Positions 35,583 to 46,016 of a stretch of 64,000 bases of DNA are shown piece by piece. How positions within the stretch are numbered: position 1 is the stretch's first letter; every line of letters starts with the position of its first letter. The position numbers and the translations under genes were made by a program. This stretch comes from Thermotogae bacterium (GTDB lineage: Bacteria; Thermotogota; Thermotogae; Petrotogales; Petrotogaceae), in assembly GCA_024233675.1 (NCBI GenBank), contig JACKPH010000002.1:186001-250000 (forward strand), given 5' to 3'. Under the pieces are notes generated by a model. That model ran no database searches. It was not told the DNA's origin and saw nothing but the letters and a program-made list of their open reading frames with translations.

Positions 35583-36668
35583 ATGACGGATACTCAAAAA
35601 AGAGTTTATAAAACATTTATTAAAAACAAACTCGGAATTGTAGGACTTATAATACTTTTATTAATGTATTTAATGGTAATTTTTGCGGATTTTATATCTC
35701 CGTACGATTATACAAAAGCTCACAGAAATTATCTTTATTCTTCTCCGAGTAAAATTCACTGGGTTAACAACGGAAAATTCATAGGTCCTCATGTTTATCC
35801 GAAAATAAAATCAAGGGATCCTGAAACTTTTCAGATTTATTATGAAGATGATTTCAGCAATCCTGAAAAAATAAAACTTTTTGTAAAAGGTGATACTTAT
35901 AAATTTTGGGGTCTTTGGGAAACAGATATACATTTATTCGGTATAGACAAAGATTCAAAAGCTATTCTTGCATTATTCGGAACAGATAAATTCGGACGTG
36001 ATATATTTTCAAGAGTTGTTGTAGGAGCTAAAGTTTCGATGACAGTAGGATTAATCGGAGCTCTTATAAGTGTTATTCTCGGAGCTATAATAGGGGCTGT
36101 TTCCGGATATTACGGAGGATGGATAGACATACTTATACAAAGGCTCACAGAATTACTGCGCTCTTTCCCGAGAATTCCGCTATGGCTTGCACTTGCTATG
36201 ATACTTCCGCCTCAGTGGCCCAGTACCGCTGTTTATTTCGGAATAGTTATCGTTCTGTCTTTTATCGGATGGATGGGTGTGGCAAGAGTTGTAAGAGGAA
36301 TGGCTTTAAGTTTAAGGGAAAAAGAATATGTAATGGCTTCTTCAGTAATGGGAAGTTCAGGATTCAGAACAGTTATAAAACATATAATTCCTAATACAAT
36401 GAGTTATCTCATAGTAGTAACAACACTTTCAATACCGGGAATGATATTAGGTGAAAGTTCGATAAGTTTCTTAGGTCTCGGTATAAAAGAACCTATGACA
36501 AGTTGGGGACTTCTTTTAAAACAGGCACAGTCACTTTCCGAACTTGAAACTCATCCATGGCTTTTAATACCCGGAATATTTATAATAATTGCTGTATTAT
36601 CTTTTAATTTTGTCGGGGATGCTCTCAGAGATGCTATAGATCCTTATAAGGCAGTTGATAAAGTATGA
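35583..36668 (+). CDS. Dipeptide-type ABC permease (DppC-like) with extended periplasmic loop
   Basis: 361 residues. After the first membrane helix comes an extracytoplasmic stretch of roughly 90 residues (about 40-130), ending in LFGTDKFGRDIFSRVVVGAKVS. The EAA loop is YVMASSVMGSSGFRTVIKHIIPNT and the end is FVGDALRDAIDP. The long loop is seen in some DppC relatives and may touch the binding protein. Its stop overlaps the next start. Confidence 0.94.
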   Translation: MTDTQKRVYKTFIKNKLGIVGLIILLLMYLMVIFADFISPYDYTKAHRNYLYSSPSKIHWVNNGKFIGPHVYPKIKSRDPETFQIYYEDDFSNPEKIKLFVKGDTYKFWGLWETDIHLFGIDKDSKAILALFGTDKFGRDIFSRVVVGAKVSMTVGLIGALISVILGAIIGAVSGYYGGWIDILIQRLTELLRSFPRIPLWLALAMILPPQWPSTAVYFGIVIVLSFIGWMGVARVVRGMALSLREKEYVMASSVMGSSGFRTVIKHIIPNTMSYLIVVTTLSIPGMILGESSISFLGLGIKEPMTSWGLLLKQAQSLSELETHPWLLIPGIFIIIAVLSFNFVGDALRDAIDPYKAVDKV

Positions 36669-37654
36669 CGGAAAAAGTACTTGAAGTTAAAAACCTGAAA
36701 ACTTATTTCAGAACAATGGAAGGAACTGTAAAAGCAGTTGACGGAGTAAGTTTCGATTTATACGAAGGTGAAATCCTCGCTCTGGTAGGTGAATCAGGCT
36801 GCGGAAAAAGTATAACAAATATGACAATAATGGGACTTGTAAAATCACCTCCCGCTATAATAGAAGGTGAAATTCTATATAACGGTAAAAATATTCTTGA
36901 ACTGAGTAAAGAAGATTACAGAAAATTAAGAGGAAAAGAAATAGGAATGATTTTTCAGGAACCTATGTCTGCATTTGATCCTCTTTATACAATAGGATAT
37001 CAGCTTTTTGAAGTGTGTAAAACACATCTTGGTCTTAATAAAAAAGATGCTAAACCAAAAATAATAGAAATGCTAAAAAAAGTAGGCATACCGGAACCCG
37101 AAAAAAGATTTGACGAGTATCCGCATGAAATGAGCGGCGGAATGCTTCAGAGAATAATGATAGCAATGACACTTATAACAAATCCTAAAATTCTTATAGC
37201 AGATGAACCGACAACTGCACTTGATGTTACTATACAGGCTCAGGTTCTTAATCTGATGAAAAATCTTCAGAAAGAATTCAATACATCAATTATTTTCATA
37301 ACCCATGATCTCGGAGTTGTTTCCGAACTTGCTGACAGAGTTCATGTTATGTATGCGGGAAAAATTATAGAAAAATCGGACGTTTACGGAATTTATGAAA
37401 CACCCGAACATCCTTATACAAAAGGTCTTCTTGCATCAAGAGTTATAAAAGAATATAAAGACAGAGAACTTCCGCATATACCCGGATTTGTACCTAAAGC
37501 GACAAATTTTCCGGATGGCTGCAGATTTGCCGAAAGATGTTCTTTCTGCACCGAAAAATGTCAAAAAGTTTCGCCTGAACTTATAAAAACATCGGAAATA
37601 CACGAAACTGCATGTTTTCTATACGGAGAGGATACTAATGAAAAAGATAATTGA
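36665..37654 (+). CDS. Dipeptide-type ABC ATPase (DppD-like)
   Basis: 329 residues. Walker A VGESGCGKSIT, signature MSGGMLQRIMIAMTL, Walker B ILIADEPTTALD, switch histidine in ITHDLG, and the C-terminal oligopeptide extension with cysteines (DGCRFAERCSFCTEKC) that can hold an Fe-S cluster. Overlaps the neighbours on both sides. Confidence 0.96.
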   Translation: MTEKVLEVKNLKTYFRTMEGTVKAVDGVSFDLYEGEILALVGESGCGKSITNMTIMGLVKSPPAIIEGEILYNGKNILELSKEDYRKLRGKEIGMIFQEPMSAFDPLYTIGYQLFEVCKTHLGLNKKDAKPKIIEMLKKVGIPEPEKRFDEYPHEMSGGMLQRIMIAMTLITNPKILIADEPTTALDVTIQAQVLNLMKNLQKEFNTSIIFITHDLGVVSELADRVHVMYAGKIIEKSDVYGIYETPEHPYTKGLLASRVIKEYKDRELPHIPGFVPKATNFPDGCRFAERCSFCTEKCQKVSPELIKTSEIHETACFLYGEDTNEKDN

Positions 37655-38621
37655 AACAATAAATGTTAAAAAATATTTTCCCATAAAAAAAGGTATTTTT
37701 TTAAAAACAGTCGGTCATGTAAAAGCACTTGAAAGTGTAAATTTTTCAATACACGAAAATCAGACAATAGGTGTTGTCGGAGAATCAGGATGCGGAAAAT
37801 CAACTTTAGGACGTGTTCTGACAAAAATATACAACCCTACGGAAGGTACTATAAATTATTATGATAAAGACGGGGAAAAATACGATATATCAAATAAAAT
37901 AAACAAAAAAACAAATATGAAATACCGTTCCGATTTACAGATGGTTTTCCAGAATCCTTTTGATTCACTTGATCCCAGAATGACAATCGGAGATATAATA
38001 AGTGAACCTCTTCAGATACACAAAGTATTCAAAACCAAATCCGAAGAAAAAGATTATGTAAAAGATCTTCTTAAAAAAGTAGGTCTTTATGAAGATTATT
38101 TCTCAAGATACCCGCATGAATTCAGCGGAGGTCAGCGTCAGAGAATTGCCATAGCAAGAGCTATTGCATTAAAACCAAGACTAATAATAACAGATGAACC
38201 TACCTCGGCACTTGATATTTCTGTTCAGAGTCAGGTAATAAATCTTCTTAAAGATATTCAGAAAGAAAACAATATTGCTTATATTTTTATTTCCCATAAT
38301 CTCGATGTTGTTTATCATGTCAGCGACAGAATAATGGTTATGTATCTCGGTAATGTTGTTGAGGAAGCTGATTCAAAGGAACTTTTCGAATCGCCTATGC
38401 ACCCTTATACACAGGCACTTATGAAATCTGTTCCGGGCTGGAATCCACGTGAGAGAAAATTATCGGAAATTTCACTTGAAGGAGAACCGCCAAGTCCTAT
38501 AGCACCTCCTCCGGGTTGTCCTTTTCATCCGAGATGTAAATATAAAATGGATATTTGTTCAAAAGAAAAACCGACTATAAAAAATGCGGATCATAAAGTG
38601 GCCTGTCATTTATTTAAATAA
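37638..38621 (+). CDS. Dipeptide-type ABC ATPase (DppF-like)
   Basis: 327 residues. Walker A VGESGCGKSTLGR, signature FSGGQRQRIAIARAI, Walker B LIITDEPTSALD, then ISHNLD, and the C-terminal GCPFHPRCKYKMDICSKEKP cluster motif. Second ATPase of the transporter. Confidence 0.96.
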   Translation: MKKIIETINVKKYFPIKKGIFLKTVGHVKALESVNFSIHENQTIGVVGESGCGKSTLGRVLTKIYNPTEGTINYYDKDGEKYDISNKINKKTNMKYRSDLQMVFQNPFDSLDPRMTIGDIISEPLQIHKVFKTKSEEKDYVKDLLKKVGLYEDYFSRYPHEFSGGQRQRIAIARAIALKPRLIITDEPTSALDISVQSQVINLLKDIQKENNIAYIFISHNLDVVYHVSDRIMVMYLGNVVEEADSKELFESPMHPYTQALMKSVPGWNPRERKLSEISLEGEPPSPIAPPPGCPFHPRCKYKMDICSKEKPTIKNADHKVACHLFK

Positions 38622-38623
38622 TG

Positions 38624-38648
38624 GTCTACTTAAGTAGACCATTTTAAT
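38624..38648 (+). terminator. Terminator-like palindrome after the ABC operon
   Basis: The 22-bp palindrome ATGGTCTACTTAAGTAGACCAT followed by TTTAATATT. Probably the operon terminator. The half-site TGGTCTA also resembles NagR/DasR sites, but the 6-bp centre makes that unlikely. Confidence 0.7.
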
Positions 38649-38672
38649 ATTATATATTTTACGGAGGTTAAA

Positions 38673-40643
38673 ATGAAAAAAATATCTTTCAAAATTGTAT
38701 TTTTTCTTATTATGCTTTCTTCTTTATTATCTTTTGTAATGGTTTTTATAGGCGGTTATCAGACACAGAATATAGTTAAAAAATATTCTGAAAATAATAT
38801 GAATCTGAATCTTGAATCAATTTCAGAAAATATTAATTCCGCTATAGAAAAAACTCAGATAACAGCTGATAATTTTTTAAATTCCGTTTTTTATAATTCT
38901 TATTCAAAATTTAAAGTGGCCGGAGCTTTCGGAAATTCCGCATATGTAGAAAATTTTCTTTCAAGAAATAATGAGATTGCACGCGGATACGCTGAAGGCC
39001 TTGAAATAGCTGATTCAGCATTTATTGCAGTTAATCCGGAAATAACTATGGATGATAAATTACATTATATTTATTATGATAAAATTTCAGATTCTTTTTA
39101 TAATGCCGATAATAAAATATTTGATACAGAAATACCGGAATGGATAAGCGAAGCATTAAAAAACAACTCCGGTTACTGGTCTGATTTAACCGAAATAAAC
39201 GGAAAAAAAGAGATTATTTATCTCGTTCCGTTCATGCAGGATGATGTTTACGGCGGTCTTGTAGGAATAACAGTAAATTATGAAAAGTTTACCGAAACAC
39301 TTAACAAAAAAAGATTTTATAACGATTCTTTTTTTACTCTGAAAAAAGAAAACGGATATCTTATTTATGATAAAAAAAGTGTTTCATATTCATCAGATCC
39401 TGATAATTACACATCTTCTGATATATTTCTTAAAAACGGTTGGAATTTAATTTACAATGTAAATTCCTCAGAAGTATCAAAAGATATAAACGAATATAAT
39501 AAAAATCAGATTATAACGATAATCATAGGATTTATTTTTATGTTTGTAATTTCATTTTTTGTAGGTCAGTCTATAACAAAACCTCTGAAAAAACTTACGG
39601 AAAAAATAAAACTTTTTTCCGAAGGTGACTTAAAAACTGATTTTTCAGTAAAAACAAAAGATGAAATAGGTGAAATATCACTTTCACTTAAGAAAATGGC
39701 AGAAACAATAATATCAGTAGTATCAGCTTTAAAAGACACTACCGTTCTTCTTGAGCGTATATCAGAAAATCTTTCTGAAATTTCCGACGAATCCGAGTAT
39801 TCTATAAAAACAATTAACCGCAGTTCAGAAGAAATGTCAAAAAATTCTGAGGAAATCTCTTATTCCGTAAAAGAAATAAAGAATAATATCTCAGAAATAG
39901 CTCTTTCGGGGCAGAATATAGTTATATCTTCTGAAAACCTTACAAAATCGGCAAATGATACATCAGAATCAGCAGGAAGCGGTCTTGAAAGCATTAAAAT
40001 TATGAATGATTATATAAAAAATGCCGTTATTTCCTCACAAAATTCTGAAAAACGTGCTGAAATTCTTATGGAAAAAGCTGAAAACATTGACAGTATAATA
40101 AATGTTATTAATTCTATAACAGAACAGACTAATCTTCTTGCTCTTAACGCCGCAATAGAAGCAGCACGTGCAGGAGAAGCCGGAAAAGGTTTTGCCGTTG
40201 TGGCTGATGAAATAAGAAAACTTGCCGATGAAAGCAAGAAAGCAACAGAAAAAATTTCCGAATTAATAGGTGAAGTAAGGTCAACCACTACAGAAGTTAA
40301 TATTTCCTCAAAAGAAACTATGAATGTTATAGAAAACGTAAACAATAAAATTTCTGATGTTAACAGTAAATTTTCGGCAATAATAAATAAAATAAATGAT
40401 GTGCATGAAAAAGTGGAAAGTATAACAGCAACATTTGAAGAACAGACAGCATCTACCGAAGAAGTTTCATCTTTTATAGAATCTGTTTCTTCACTTACGG
40501 AAAACAACACAGAAGAAATAAAAAACTCTTCAGAAAGAATTTCTGAGCATGAAAAAGTAATTTCCAATATAACCAATCATTCTTTTGATTTAAAATCAGT
40601 AGTCGATGAATTAAAAGAAAAAATAAGTTTCTTCAGATTTTAA
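38673..40643 (+). CDS. Methyl-accepting chemotaxis protein
   Basis: 656 residues. Membrane helix 1 near residues 5-28, a large extracytoplasmic Cache-like sensor domain to about residue 275, membrane helix 2 ([19 protein letters not shown]), HAMP ([21 protein letters not shown]), then a coiled-coil signalling domain with the hairpin tip [40 protein letters not shown]. Located just after the importer, it may sense the same compounds. Separate ribosome-binding site (ACGGAGG). Confidence 0.96.
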   Translation: MKKISFKIVFFLIMLSSLLSFVMVFIGGYQTQNIVKKYSENNMNLNLESISENINSAIEKTQITADNFLNSVFYNSYSKFKVAGAFGNSAYVENFLSRNNEIARGYAEGLEIADSAFIAVNPEITMDDKLHYIYYDKISDSFYNADNKIFDTEIPEWISEALKNNSGYWSDLTEINGKKEIIYLVPFMQDDVYGGLVGITVNYEKFTETLNKKRFYNDSFFTLKKENGYLIYDKKSVSYSSDPDNYTSSDIFLKNGWNLIYNVNSSEVSKDINEYNKNQIITIIIGFIFMFVISFFVGQSITKPLKKLTEKIKLFSEGDLKTDFSVKTKDEIGEISLSLKKMAETIISVVSALKDTTVLLERISENLSEISDESEYSIKTINRSSEEMSKNSEEISYSVKEIKNNISEIALSGQNIVISSENLTKSANDTSESAGSGLESIKIMNDYIKNAVISSQNSEKRAEILMEKAENIDSIINVINSITEQTNLLALNAAIEAARAGEAGKGFAVVADEIRKLADESKKATEKISELIGEVRSTTTEVNISSKETMNVIENVNNKISDVNSKFSAIINKINDVHEKVESITATFEEQTASTEEVSSFIESVSSLTENNTEEIKNSSERISEHEKVISNITNHSFDLKSVVDELKEKISFFRF

Positions 40644-40659
40644 TTTTACGTATATTTTG

Positions 40660-40707
40660 AAAATACCTTCTTTGGTAGTAAAATAGAACAAAGAAGGTAT
40701 TTTTTTA
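40660..40707 (+). terminator. Terminator of the MCP gene
   Basis: AAATACCTTCTTT pairs with AAAGAAGGTATTT around a 16-nt loop, followed by a T run. Confidence 0.85.
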
Positions 40708-40729
40708 TTAATAAAAGATTGGTGAAATA

Positions 40730-41995
40730 ATGAAAAATGAAAAAAAATGGTATAAACTGGATAACGCCGGAAAACTTTACTCTTCAATTATTTCTGACAG
40801 AGTTACAACAGTTTTCAGACTTAGTGTTTATCTAAAAAATAATATAGATGAAAAAATTCTTCAGACTGCTTTTGAAAATTCAATGAAAAGATTTCCATAC
40901 TATTCCGTTCTTCTGAAAAAAGGTATATTCTGGTATTATCTCGAAGAAGCCTCTTATATACCTAAAGTACAGAAAGAAAAATACTTTCCGTGTATGGATA
41001 TGAAATTCAAAATGAGAGGTATTTTCCCCCTCAGGATTATTTATTTCAGAAACCGTATATCACTTGAATTTACACATGTAATAACGGATGGTAACGGAGC
41101 AATGATACTTCTTATGTATATTGCAGAAGAATATCTCAGACTTTCAGGAATCATGCCTTCTGACAAAGAATATATAATAAATTCCGAATTTCCGGCTAAT
41201 GATGAATATGAGGATTCTTTCAAGAAATATTATGACAGAAAAATTCCGGGCAAAGTTCATAAAAACCCGGCTTTTCAGTTGCCTTTTAAAAAAATAGAAC
41301 GTGGACGTTATAATGTTGTCACAGGAATTATGCCTGTTAAAAAAATAATAGAAATTTCAAAAACTTACGGATGTTCTGTAAGTGAATTCCTTATATCCCT
41401 TTATATAAATTCAATATACATTTATATGAAAGAAAATAAAAAAAAGAAAAAACCTATAGTAATAAATGTTCCGGTAAATCTCAGAAGCATACTGCCGTCA
41501 AAAACAATGAGAAATTTTTTTATAAGTATAACCCCTGGTATAGACCCGAGAATAGGTGACTATACATTTGAAGAAATAATTAAACTTGTTCATCATTATA
41601 TGAACTATAATATAAACGAAAAACAGATAAAGGTTCATATAAAAAGAAATGTTAAAAATGAAATAGGTCCTCTGAAATTTTTCCCGATTTACACAAAAAA
41701 TATGTTTATGCCTACAGTGTACAAACTCTGGGGAGAAATGAACTATACTTCCGGATTCTCAAATATGGGGATAATAAAACTTTCTCCGGAACTTGAAAAT
41801 TTTATTGAAAAACTTGAGGTAATACCTCCTCCGAGTTCGGGAAATAAAATAAAAGCAGCTTCATTTACATATAAAAATATGCTTAATGTCACTTTCGGAA
41901 AAATGACAGATGAAACCGATATAGAAAAAAATTTTTTCACAGCACTTGTAAAAATGGGCGTTCCTGTAAAAATAGAAACAAATACGGAGGGTTAA
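40730..41995 (+). CDS. Condensation-fold acyltransferase (alcohol acetyltransferase-like)
   Basis: 421 residues. The catalytic HxxxDG motif of chloramphenicol-acetyltransferase/condensation folds is seen as HVITDG (H116, D120). FENSMKRFPYYSVLLKKG is typical of alcohol acetyltransferase or PapA-type relatives. C-terminal PVNLRSILPSKTMRNFF forms the second half. Forms an operon with the zinc-ribbon membrane protein (4 bp) and a GNAT gene. Substrate unknown. Confidence 0.85.
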   Translation: MKNEKKWYKLDNAGKLYSSIISDRVTTVFRLSVYLKNNIDEKILQTAFENSMKRFPYYSVLLKKGIFWYYLEEASYIPKVQKEKYFPCMDMKFKMRGIFPLRIIYFRNRISLEFTHVITDGNGAMILLMYIAEEYLRLSGIMPSDKEYIINSEFPANDEYEDSFKKYYDRKIPGKVHKNPAFQLPFKKIERGRYNVVTGIMPVKKIIEISKTYGCSVSEFLISLYINSIYIYMKENKKKKKPIVINVPVNLRSILPSKTMRNFFISITPGIDPRIGDYTFEEIIKLVHHYMNYNINEKQIKVHIKRNVKNEIGPLKFFPIYTKNMFMPTVYKLWGEMNYTSGFSNMGIIKLSPELENFIEKLEVIPPPSSGNKIKAASFTYKNMLNVTFGKMTDETDIEKNFFTALVKMGVPVKIETNTEG

Positions 41996-41999
41996 AAAT

Positions 42000-42710
42000 A
42001 TGCCATACTGTTCAAAATGCGGTATTGAAGTTGATAACGGAATTGAAAAATGTCCTTTATGCGGATATACTGTTCCGGTTTTTAATGACGAAGAAATAAA
42101 ACCGAAAAAATACCCGAAACAGATTAATAAATATCCTCATTACAGAGATAAAAAAAGAAATTTTGCATTTAATATAGTTATGATAGTTTTAATTTCGGCA
42201 GGTTTTATGAATATGATACAGAATCTTATTTACTCTGACAAACTTACATGGTCACTATATTCGGCACCGGTAATATTTTTCTCGATAATATATGTTTATT
42301 TTTCATTCGGATTTATACGGAGTTTTTTTAAAATAACAGTAGGAATTATGCTTAATACTCTTGCAATGCTTTTTGTAATAGATATTGTAAACCGTTCGCT
42401 GACATTTTTTACAAATCTCGCACTTCCTATAGTTCTTACTACGGGTTTTTTTGTAATGGCTGATTATTATCTTATAAGAAAATTTAAAAATAAAGGATTA
42501 AACATTATAGGCACCGGTTTTATATCAGTATCGCTTATATGTCTTCTTTATGAAATAATAATAGATACAGGAACTTCCGGAAAAATATTTTTTAACTGGT
42601 CAACAATAATATTTTTTCAGCTTATGCCTATAGGTGTTTTTTTCATAATACTTCATTATGCAATTCCTCATAAAATAAAAGAAAAAATAAAAAGAAAATT
42701 TCATATTTAG
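42000..42710 (+). CDS. Zinc-ribbon membrane protein (DUF6320-like)
   Basis: 236 residues. N-terminal zinc ribbon CSKCGIEVDNGIEKCPLCGYTVP (two CxxC pairs), a basic linker, then about six membrane helices. Genes of this type are commonly found beside alcohol-acetyltransferase-like proteins, as here. It may hold the acyltransferase at the membrane. Confidence 0.8.
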   Translation: MPYCSKCGIEVDNGIEKCPLCGYTVPVFNDEEIKPKKYPKQINKYPHYRDKKRNFAFNIVMIVLISAGFMNMIQNLIYSDKLTWSLYSAPVIFFSIIYVYFSFGFIRSFFKITVGIMLNTLAMLFVIDIVNRSLTFFTNLALPIVLTTGFFVMADYYLIRKFKNKGLNIIGTGFISVSLICLLYEIIIDTGTSGKIFFNWSTIIFFQLMPIGVFFIILHYAIPHKIKEKIKRKFHI

Positions 42711-42711
42711 T

Positions 42712-43230
42712 GTGGTGATAAAAATTATACACGGACAAAATATATTTCTTATTGAACTTTCTCTCGAAGATTTCGGAAATGAGCTTACAAATTACGCAAA
42801 ATTATCGGAAAAATATGCACTGAAATCAGAAAAAACAGATCTTGAAAAATATGTTAAAGATATTTTTTATGAAATATACAAAAACTGTATATCCGGAAAA
42901 ACGGATTACAGAAATGTAAGAAGATTTATAGCTGTAGAATATAAAAGTATGGAACAGGTAGGGGGAATTGACTTAAAAGAAAGCTCTTTTCTCGATTCTT
43001 TAGACCATAATCCGCACACTGAATTAGGCTACGGAATGTCAAAAAATTATGAAGGTTTAGGATATGCTACAGAAATGGTAGGCATACTTTGTAAATATCT
43101 GAAAAAAGAATCCGTTAATATTTATGCGGAAACAGAAAAATATAACAATGCTTCAATAAGAGTTCTTGAAAAAAATAATTTTTCCAGAATATATTCAGGC
43201 GAAACATACTGGTGGAAATTAACAGATTAA
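42712..43230 (+). CDS. GNAT-family N-acetyltransferase
   Basis: 172 residues. LGYGMSKNYEGLGYATEMVGILCKYL is the acetyl-CoA-binding loop of RimJ/RimL-type GNATs; YAETEKYNNASIRVLEKNNFSRI is the typical C-terminal part. The start (GTG 42712) directly follows the previous stop and lacks a clear ribosome-binding site, so it is uncertain. Likely modifies a small amine or protein N terminus. Confidence 0.85.
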   Translation: MVIKIIHGQNIFLIELSLEDFGNELTNYAKLSEKYALKSEKTDLEKYVKDIFYEIYKNCISGKTDYRNVRRFIAVEYKSMEQVGGIDLKESSFLDSLDHNPHTELGYGMSKNYEGLGYATEMVGILCKYLKKESVNIYAETEKYNNASIRVLEKNNFSRIYSGETYWWKLTD

Positions 43231-43262
43231 AAGGCCATATCTGATAAGATATGGTCTTTTTT
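43229..43262. terminator. Bidirectional terminator
   Basis: AAAAGGCCATATC and GATATGGTCTTTT pair around TGATAA, between convergent genes. Confidence 0.88.
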
Positions 43263-44044
43263 TAAAGTCTTTTTATTATAAGATTTCCTGATTCATATTT
43301 TTTTAATCCGTGTTTAAAAAACAAAAATGCAAAAACCGAAAATCCGACAGTAAAAAAGAACATTTCCGATAACTGGTATAAATTAAAATCTTTTATAATT
43401 CTTACCGGAAGAAAACTGAAATATCCTGCCGGAACCACTGTAAAAAGAACTATCTTTATTATACCGTTAAAAACGGTTTCCGGATACATAGAAAAAGAAA
43501 GCACCGCTTCGGGGAAAACTCTTGAAAATGCAGTTGAATCACCGAAATAAAAAGTAAGAGACTGCAATACGGAATTAAAAGCCGCAAAAATAACAGCTCC
43601 CATTGTACAGACAATAATAAGTACTATAAAATTCAGAAAACCGGCATATCCGCTCATAAAAAAAACAATTATTCCGAATATCACATCACCGAGTGCACTA
43701 AGCGATATCCTTGATACAAGTATATGAAAAAGATAAGGTCTCGGAAGCATTATATAAGAATCAAGCTCTCCCGTATAAATTATTCTGCTTATTCTTGTCT
43801 GATTACCGAAAAATGTCATACTTATACCGAAAGAAACAGTTACTACAGAATAAATAAGATATATATCCTCCATTCCGTATCCGCCGAATTTACCGACTTT
43901 ACTGAAAATAACCCACCAGAAAAACAGCAGAAAAAAATTATTTATTATCATACCGAAAATCTGTATAAAAAAATTGACCCTGTATTCCATCTGTGCAGAA
44001 ATATTAAATTTAAAATACCTCATTAAAAGTTTAAGATTTTTCAT
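43262..44044 (-). CDS. ABC-2 exporter permease (COG3694 type)
   Basis: 260 residues, six membrane helices. MKNLKLLMRYFKFNISAQMEYRVNFFIQIFGMIINNFFLLFFWW and IYTGELDSYIMLPRPYLFHIL are characteristic. Forms a set with COG4587-like permease and COG4586-like ATPase upstream. The substrate of this uncharacterised three-gene exporter is unknown. Confidence 0.87.
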   Translation of the reverse strand: MKNLKLLMRYFKFNISAQMEYRVNFFIQIFGMIINNFFLLFFWWVIFSKVGKFGGYGMEDIYLIYSVVTVSFGISMTFFGNQTRISRIIYTGELDSYIMLPRPYLFHILVSRISLSALGDVIFGIIVFFMSGYAGFLNFIVLIIVCTMGAVIFAAFNSVLQSLTFYFGDSTAFSRVFPEAVLSFSMYPETVFNGIIKIVLFTVVPAGYFSFLPVRIIKDFNLYQLSEMFFFTVGFSVFAFLFFKHGLKKYESGNLIIKRL

Positions 44045-44048
44045 ACAA

Positions 44049-44837
44049 TCACCCGCCGTTAACGTTAAGTCTTTTCACTGCAAAAGAATATAAAATATAA
44101 ACAAGTATTCCGTAAATCAAAATATTTAAAAGCTGTACCGGAAAAAAACCTATAAAAGTTCCAAATCCTTCTATATATGACCTTGCAGGAACATAAATTA
44201 TATATTTGAAAGGCATATAATCAGTAATATTCCTTACAAAAGCCGGGAAAAATTCCACAGGCATAAAAAGCCCTCCTACAGTAAAAAGAAATTTCCCGTA
44301 AATAAATGCAAAAGATGAATTATCCTCAAACCAGAAAGCCGTTAACCCCAAAAGAAAAAAGAAAAAGAAATTAAGTACAAGTCCGAAAAAAGATGAAATA
44401 AAGCCGAATAAAAAACCTGATAATTTCACAGGAAAAGATCCTGTAATAATAAGTATTATAAAACTTCCGAACACCGTATTTAAAAACATTCTTATAACAC
44501 TTGTAGAAATATATTTTGAAAAATTAAAAAGTATATACGAATAAGGTTTATTAAGGCTATAGGCTATATCTCCCGATTTTATCTCTTCAGCCATATCGGA
44601 ATAAAAAGGATATTTTGACATCATAACCGTTTCCGTGAACATAAAATACCACATAACCATTTCAAAAGAATACCCTTCTATAACTGTTTTTCCCGAATAT
44701 ATAGCTCTCCAGACAAATGAATAAACAAACATAAATAGGGCAAAAGTAAAAAACTGTCCTATATAGTTAGAAACATAAGCAAGATCATTTATAAAAGTTA
44801 TTTTAAAAAATGTAAAATATTTTCTAATCTTTTCCAT
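44049..44837 (-). CDS. ABC-2 exporter permease (COG4587 type)
   Basis: About 262 residues, six membrane helices, with IKSGDIAYSLNKPYSYILFNFSKYIS in the equivalent place to the sister permease. The ATG at 44837 follows GGTGG; the GTG codons before it belong to the binding site. Overlaps the ATPase gene. Confidence 0.87.
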   Translation of the reverse strand: MEKIRKYFTFFKITFINDLAYVSNYIGQFFTFALFMFVYSFVWRAIYSGKTVIEGYSFEMVMWYFMFTETVMMSKYPFYSDMAEEIKSGDIAYSLNKPYSYILFNFSKYISTSVIRMFLNTVFGSFIILIITGSFPVKLSGFLFGFISSFFGLVLNFFFFFLLGLTAFWFEDNSSFAFIYGKFLFTVGGLFMPVEFFPAFVRNITDYMPFKYIIYVPARSYIEGFGTFIGFFPVQLLNILIYGILVYILYSFAVKRLNVNGG

Positions 44838-45819
44838 AATCGCCACCACCGGTGTATATATTTTCTATTATCTCTTCCATAGGCGTTTCGGAAATATTCA
44901 TATCTACAATCGAAGTATTTTTCATTATATTTTCCATAAGTTTCTGAACAGATGATACTTTAGTATCTATTTCAGCCTTAAGTCCTGTTCCGTTCTGTTT
45001 AATTATTTTTACACCTTCAATATCCGGAACATAGGCTTCATCAAGTTTAAAAGAAACTATTTTTTTACTGAGATATTTATATTTAAGTCCCGGAACATCA
45101 TTTTCCATTATAAGTTTTCCGTGATCTATTACAAGAACACGTTTACATAATTTTTCTATATCTCCGACATCATGACTTGTAAGAAAAACCGTTAAACCTT
45201 CTTTTTTATTTATATCCTTTATAAGTTCTCTTATCTGATTCTTTACAACAACATCAAGTCCTATTGTAGGTTCATCCAAAAGAAGTACTTTAGGTTTATG
45301 TATAAGAGATACCGCAATTTCACACCTTATTCTCTGACCGAGAGAAAGCTTTCTTACCGGAGTATTCATAAGTTCTTCAAGCTGAAACTTTTTTACAAGT
45401 TCACTCAGTCTTTTTCTATATTCAGATCTGTCTATTTCATATATATCCCCCATAAGCTCGAATGTATCCTCCGGCGGGAGATGAAACCACATCTGTGATT
45501 TCTGTCCGAAAACAGATCCTATTTTATATGAAAGTTTTTTTCTGTCTGTCCATGGAGTCATACCCATAACACTGACATTACCGGAAGTAGGATATAAAAT
45601 TCCGGTAATCATTTTTATAGTTGTAGATTTACCGGCTCCGTTCGGTCCTATAAAAGCTATCATTTCACCTTCAGAGACTTCAAATGAAATTCCGCTTACA
45701 GCTTCTGTTTCTTTATAAACAGGATTAAAAAGAGATTTCATACTGCCTCTGAATCCGGGTTCTTTCGTTTTTGTCCGGAAAGTTTTTCTTAATTCTTCTA
45801 CCTTTAATATTTTCTCCAT
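44824..45819 (-). CDS. ABC-2 exporter ATPase (COG4586 type)
   Basis: 331 residues. Typical N terminus LRKTFRTKTKEPGFRGSMKSLFNPVYKETEAV, a COG4586 mark, then Walker A GPNGAGKSTT, signature LSLGQRIRCEIAVSL, Walker B VLLLDEPTIGLD and LTSHDVGD. Operon leader with two permeases. Confidence 0.93.
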   Translation of the reverse strand: MEKILKVEELRKTFRTKTKEPGFRGSMKSLFNPVYKETEAVSGISFEVSEGEMIAFIGPNGAGKSTTIKMITGILYPTSGNVSVMGMTPWTDRKKLSYKIGSVFGQKSQMWFHLPPEDTFELMGDIYEIDRSEYRKRLSELVKKFQLEELMNTPVRKLSLGQRIRCEIAVSLIHKPKVLLLDEPTIGLDVVVKNQIRELIKDINKKEGLTVFLTSHDVGDIEKLCKRVLVIDHGKLIMENDVPGLKYKYLSKKIVSFKLDEAYVPDIEGVKIIKQNGTGLKAEIDTKVSSVQKLMENIMKNTSIVDMNISETPMEEIIENIYTGGGDYGKD

Positions 45820-45837
45820 AAGTTCACCTCTATATAA

Positions 45838-45863
45838 AAAAAACCGATGCTTTTAAGCACCGG
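45838..45863 (-). terminator. Terminator of the PHP/MFS operon
   Basis: AAAAACCGGTGC and GCATCGGTTTTT pair around TTAAAA on the minus strand with a T run, about 155 bp after the PHP gene and before the ABC-2 operon start. It could also act as leader attenuator for the ABC-2 genes. Confidence 0.6.
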
Positions 45864-46016
45864 TTTTTGTATGTCAAAAAAGACAGCATCAAAAACAGCG
45901 CCGTTTTTTAGAGACAATAATATATACTTTTGAATTATTTATTATACACATAAAAATCACTCCGTTAAATATAAATTGAGAAGATTATAACATAAATAGC
46001 CGTATGTGTCAACAAA

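Noticed and set aside
38624..38645. NagR/DasR-type operator TGGTCTA...TAGACCA
   Set aside because: The half-sites are separated by 6 bp instead of abutting, and the place after the last gene of an operon with a T-rich tail fits a terminator.
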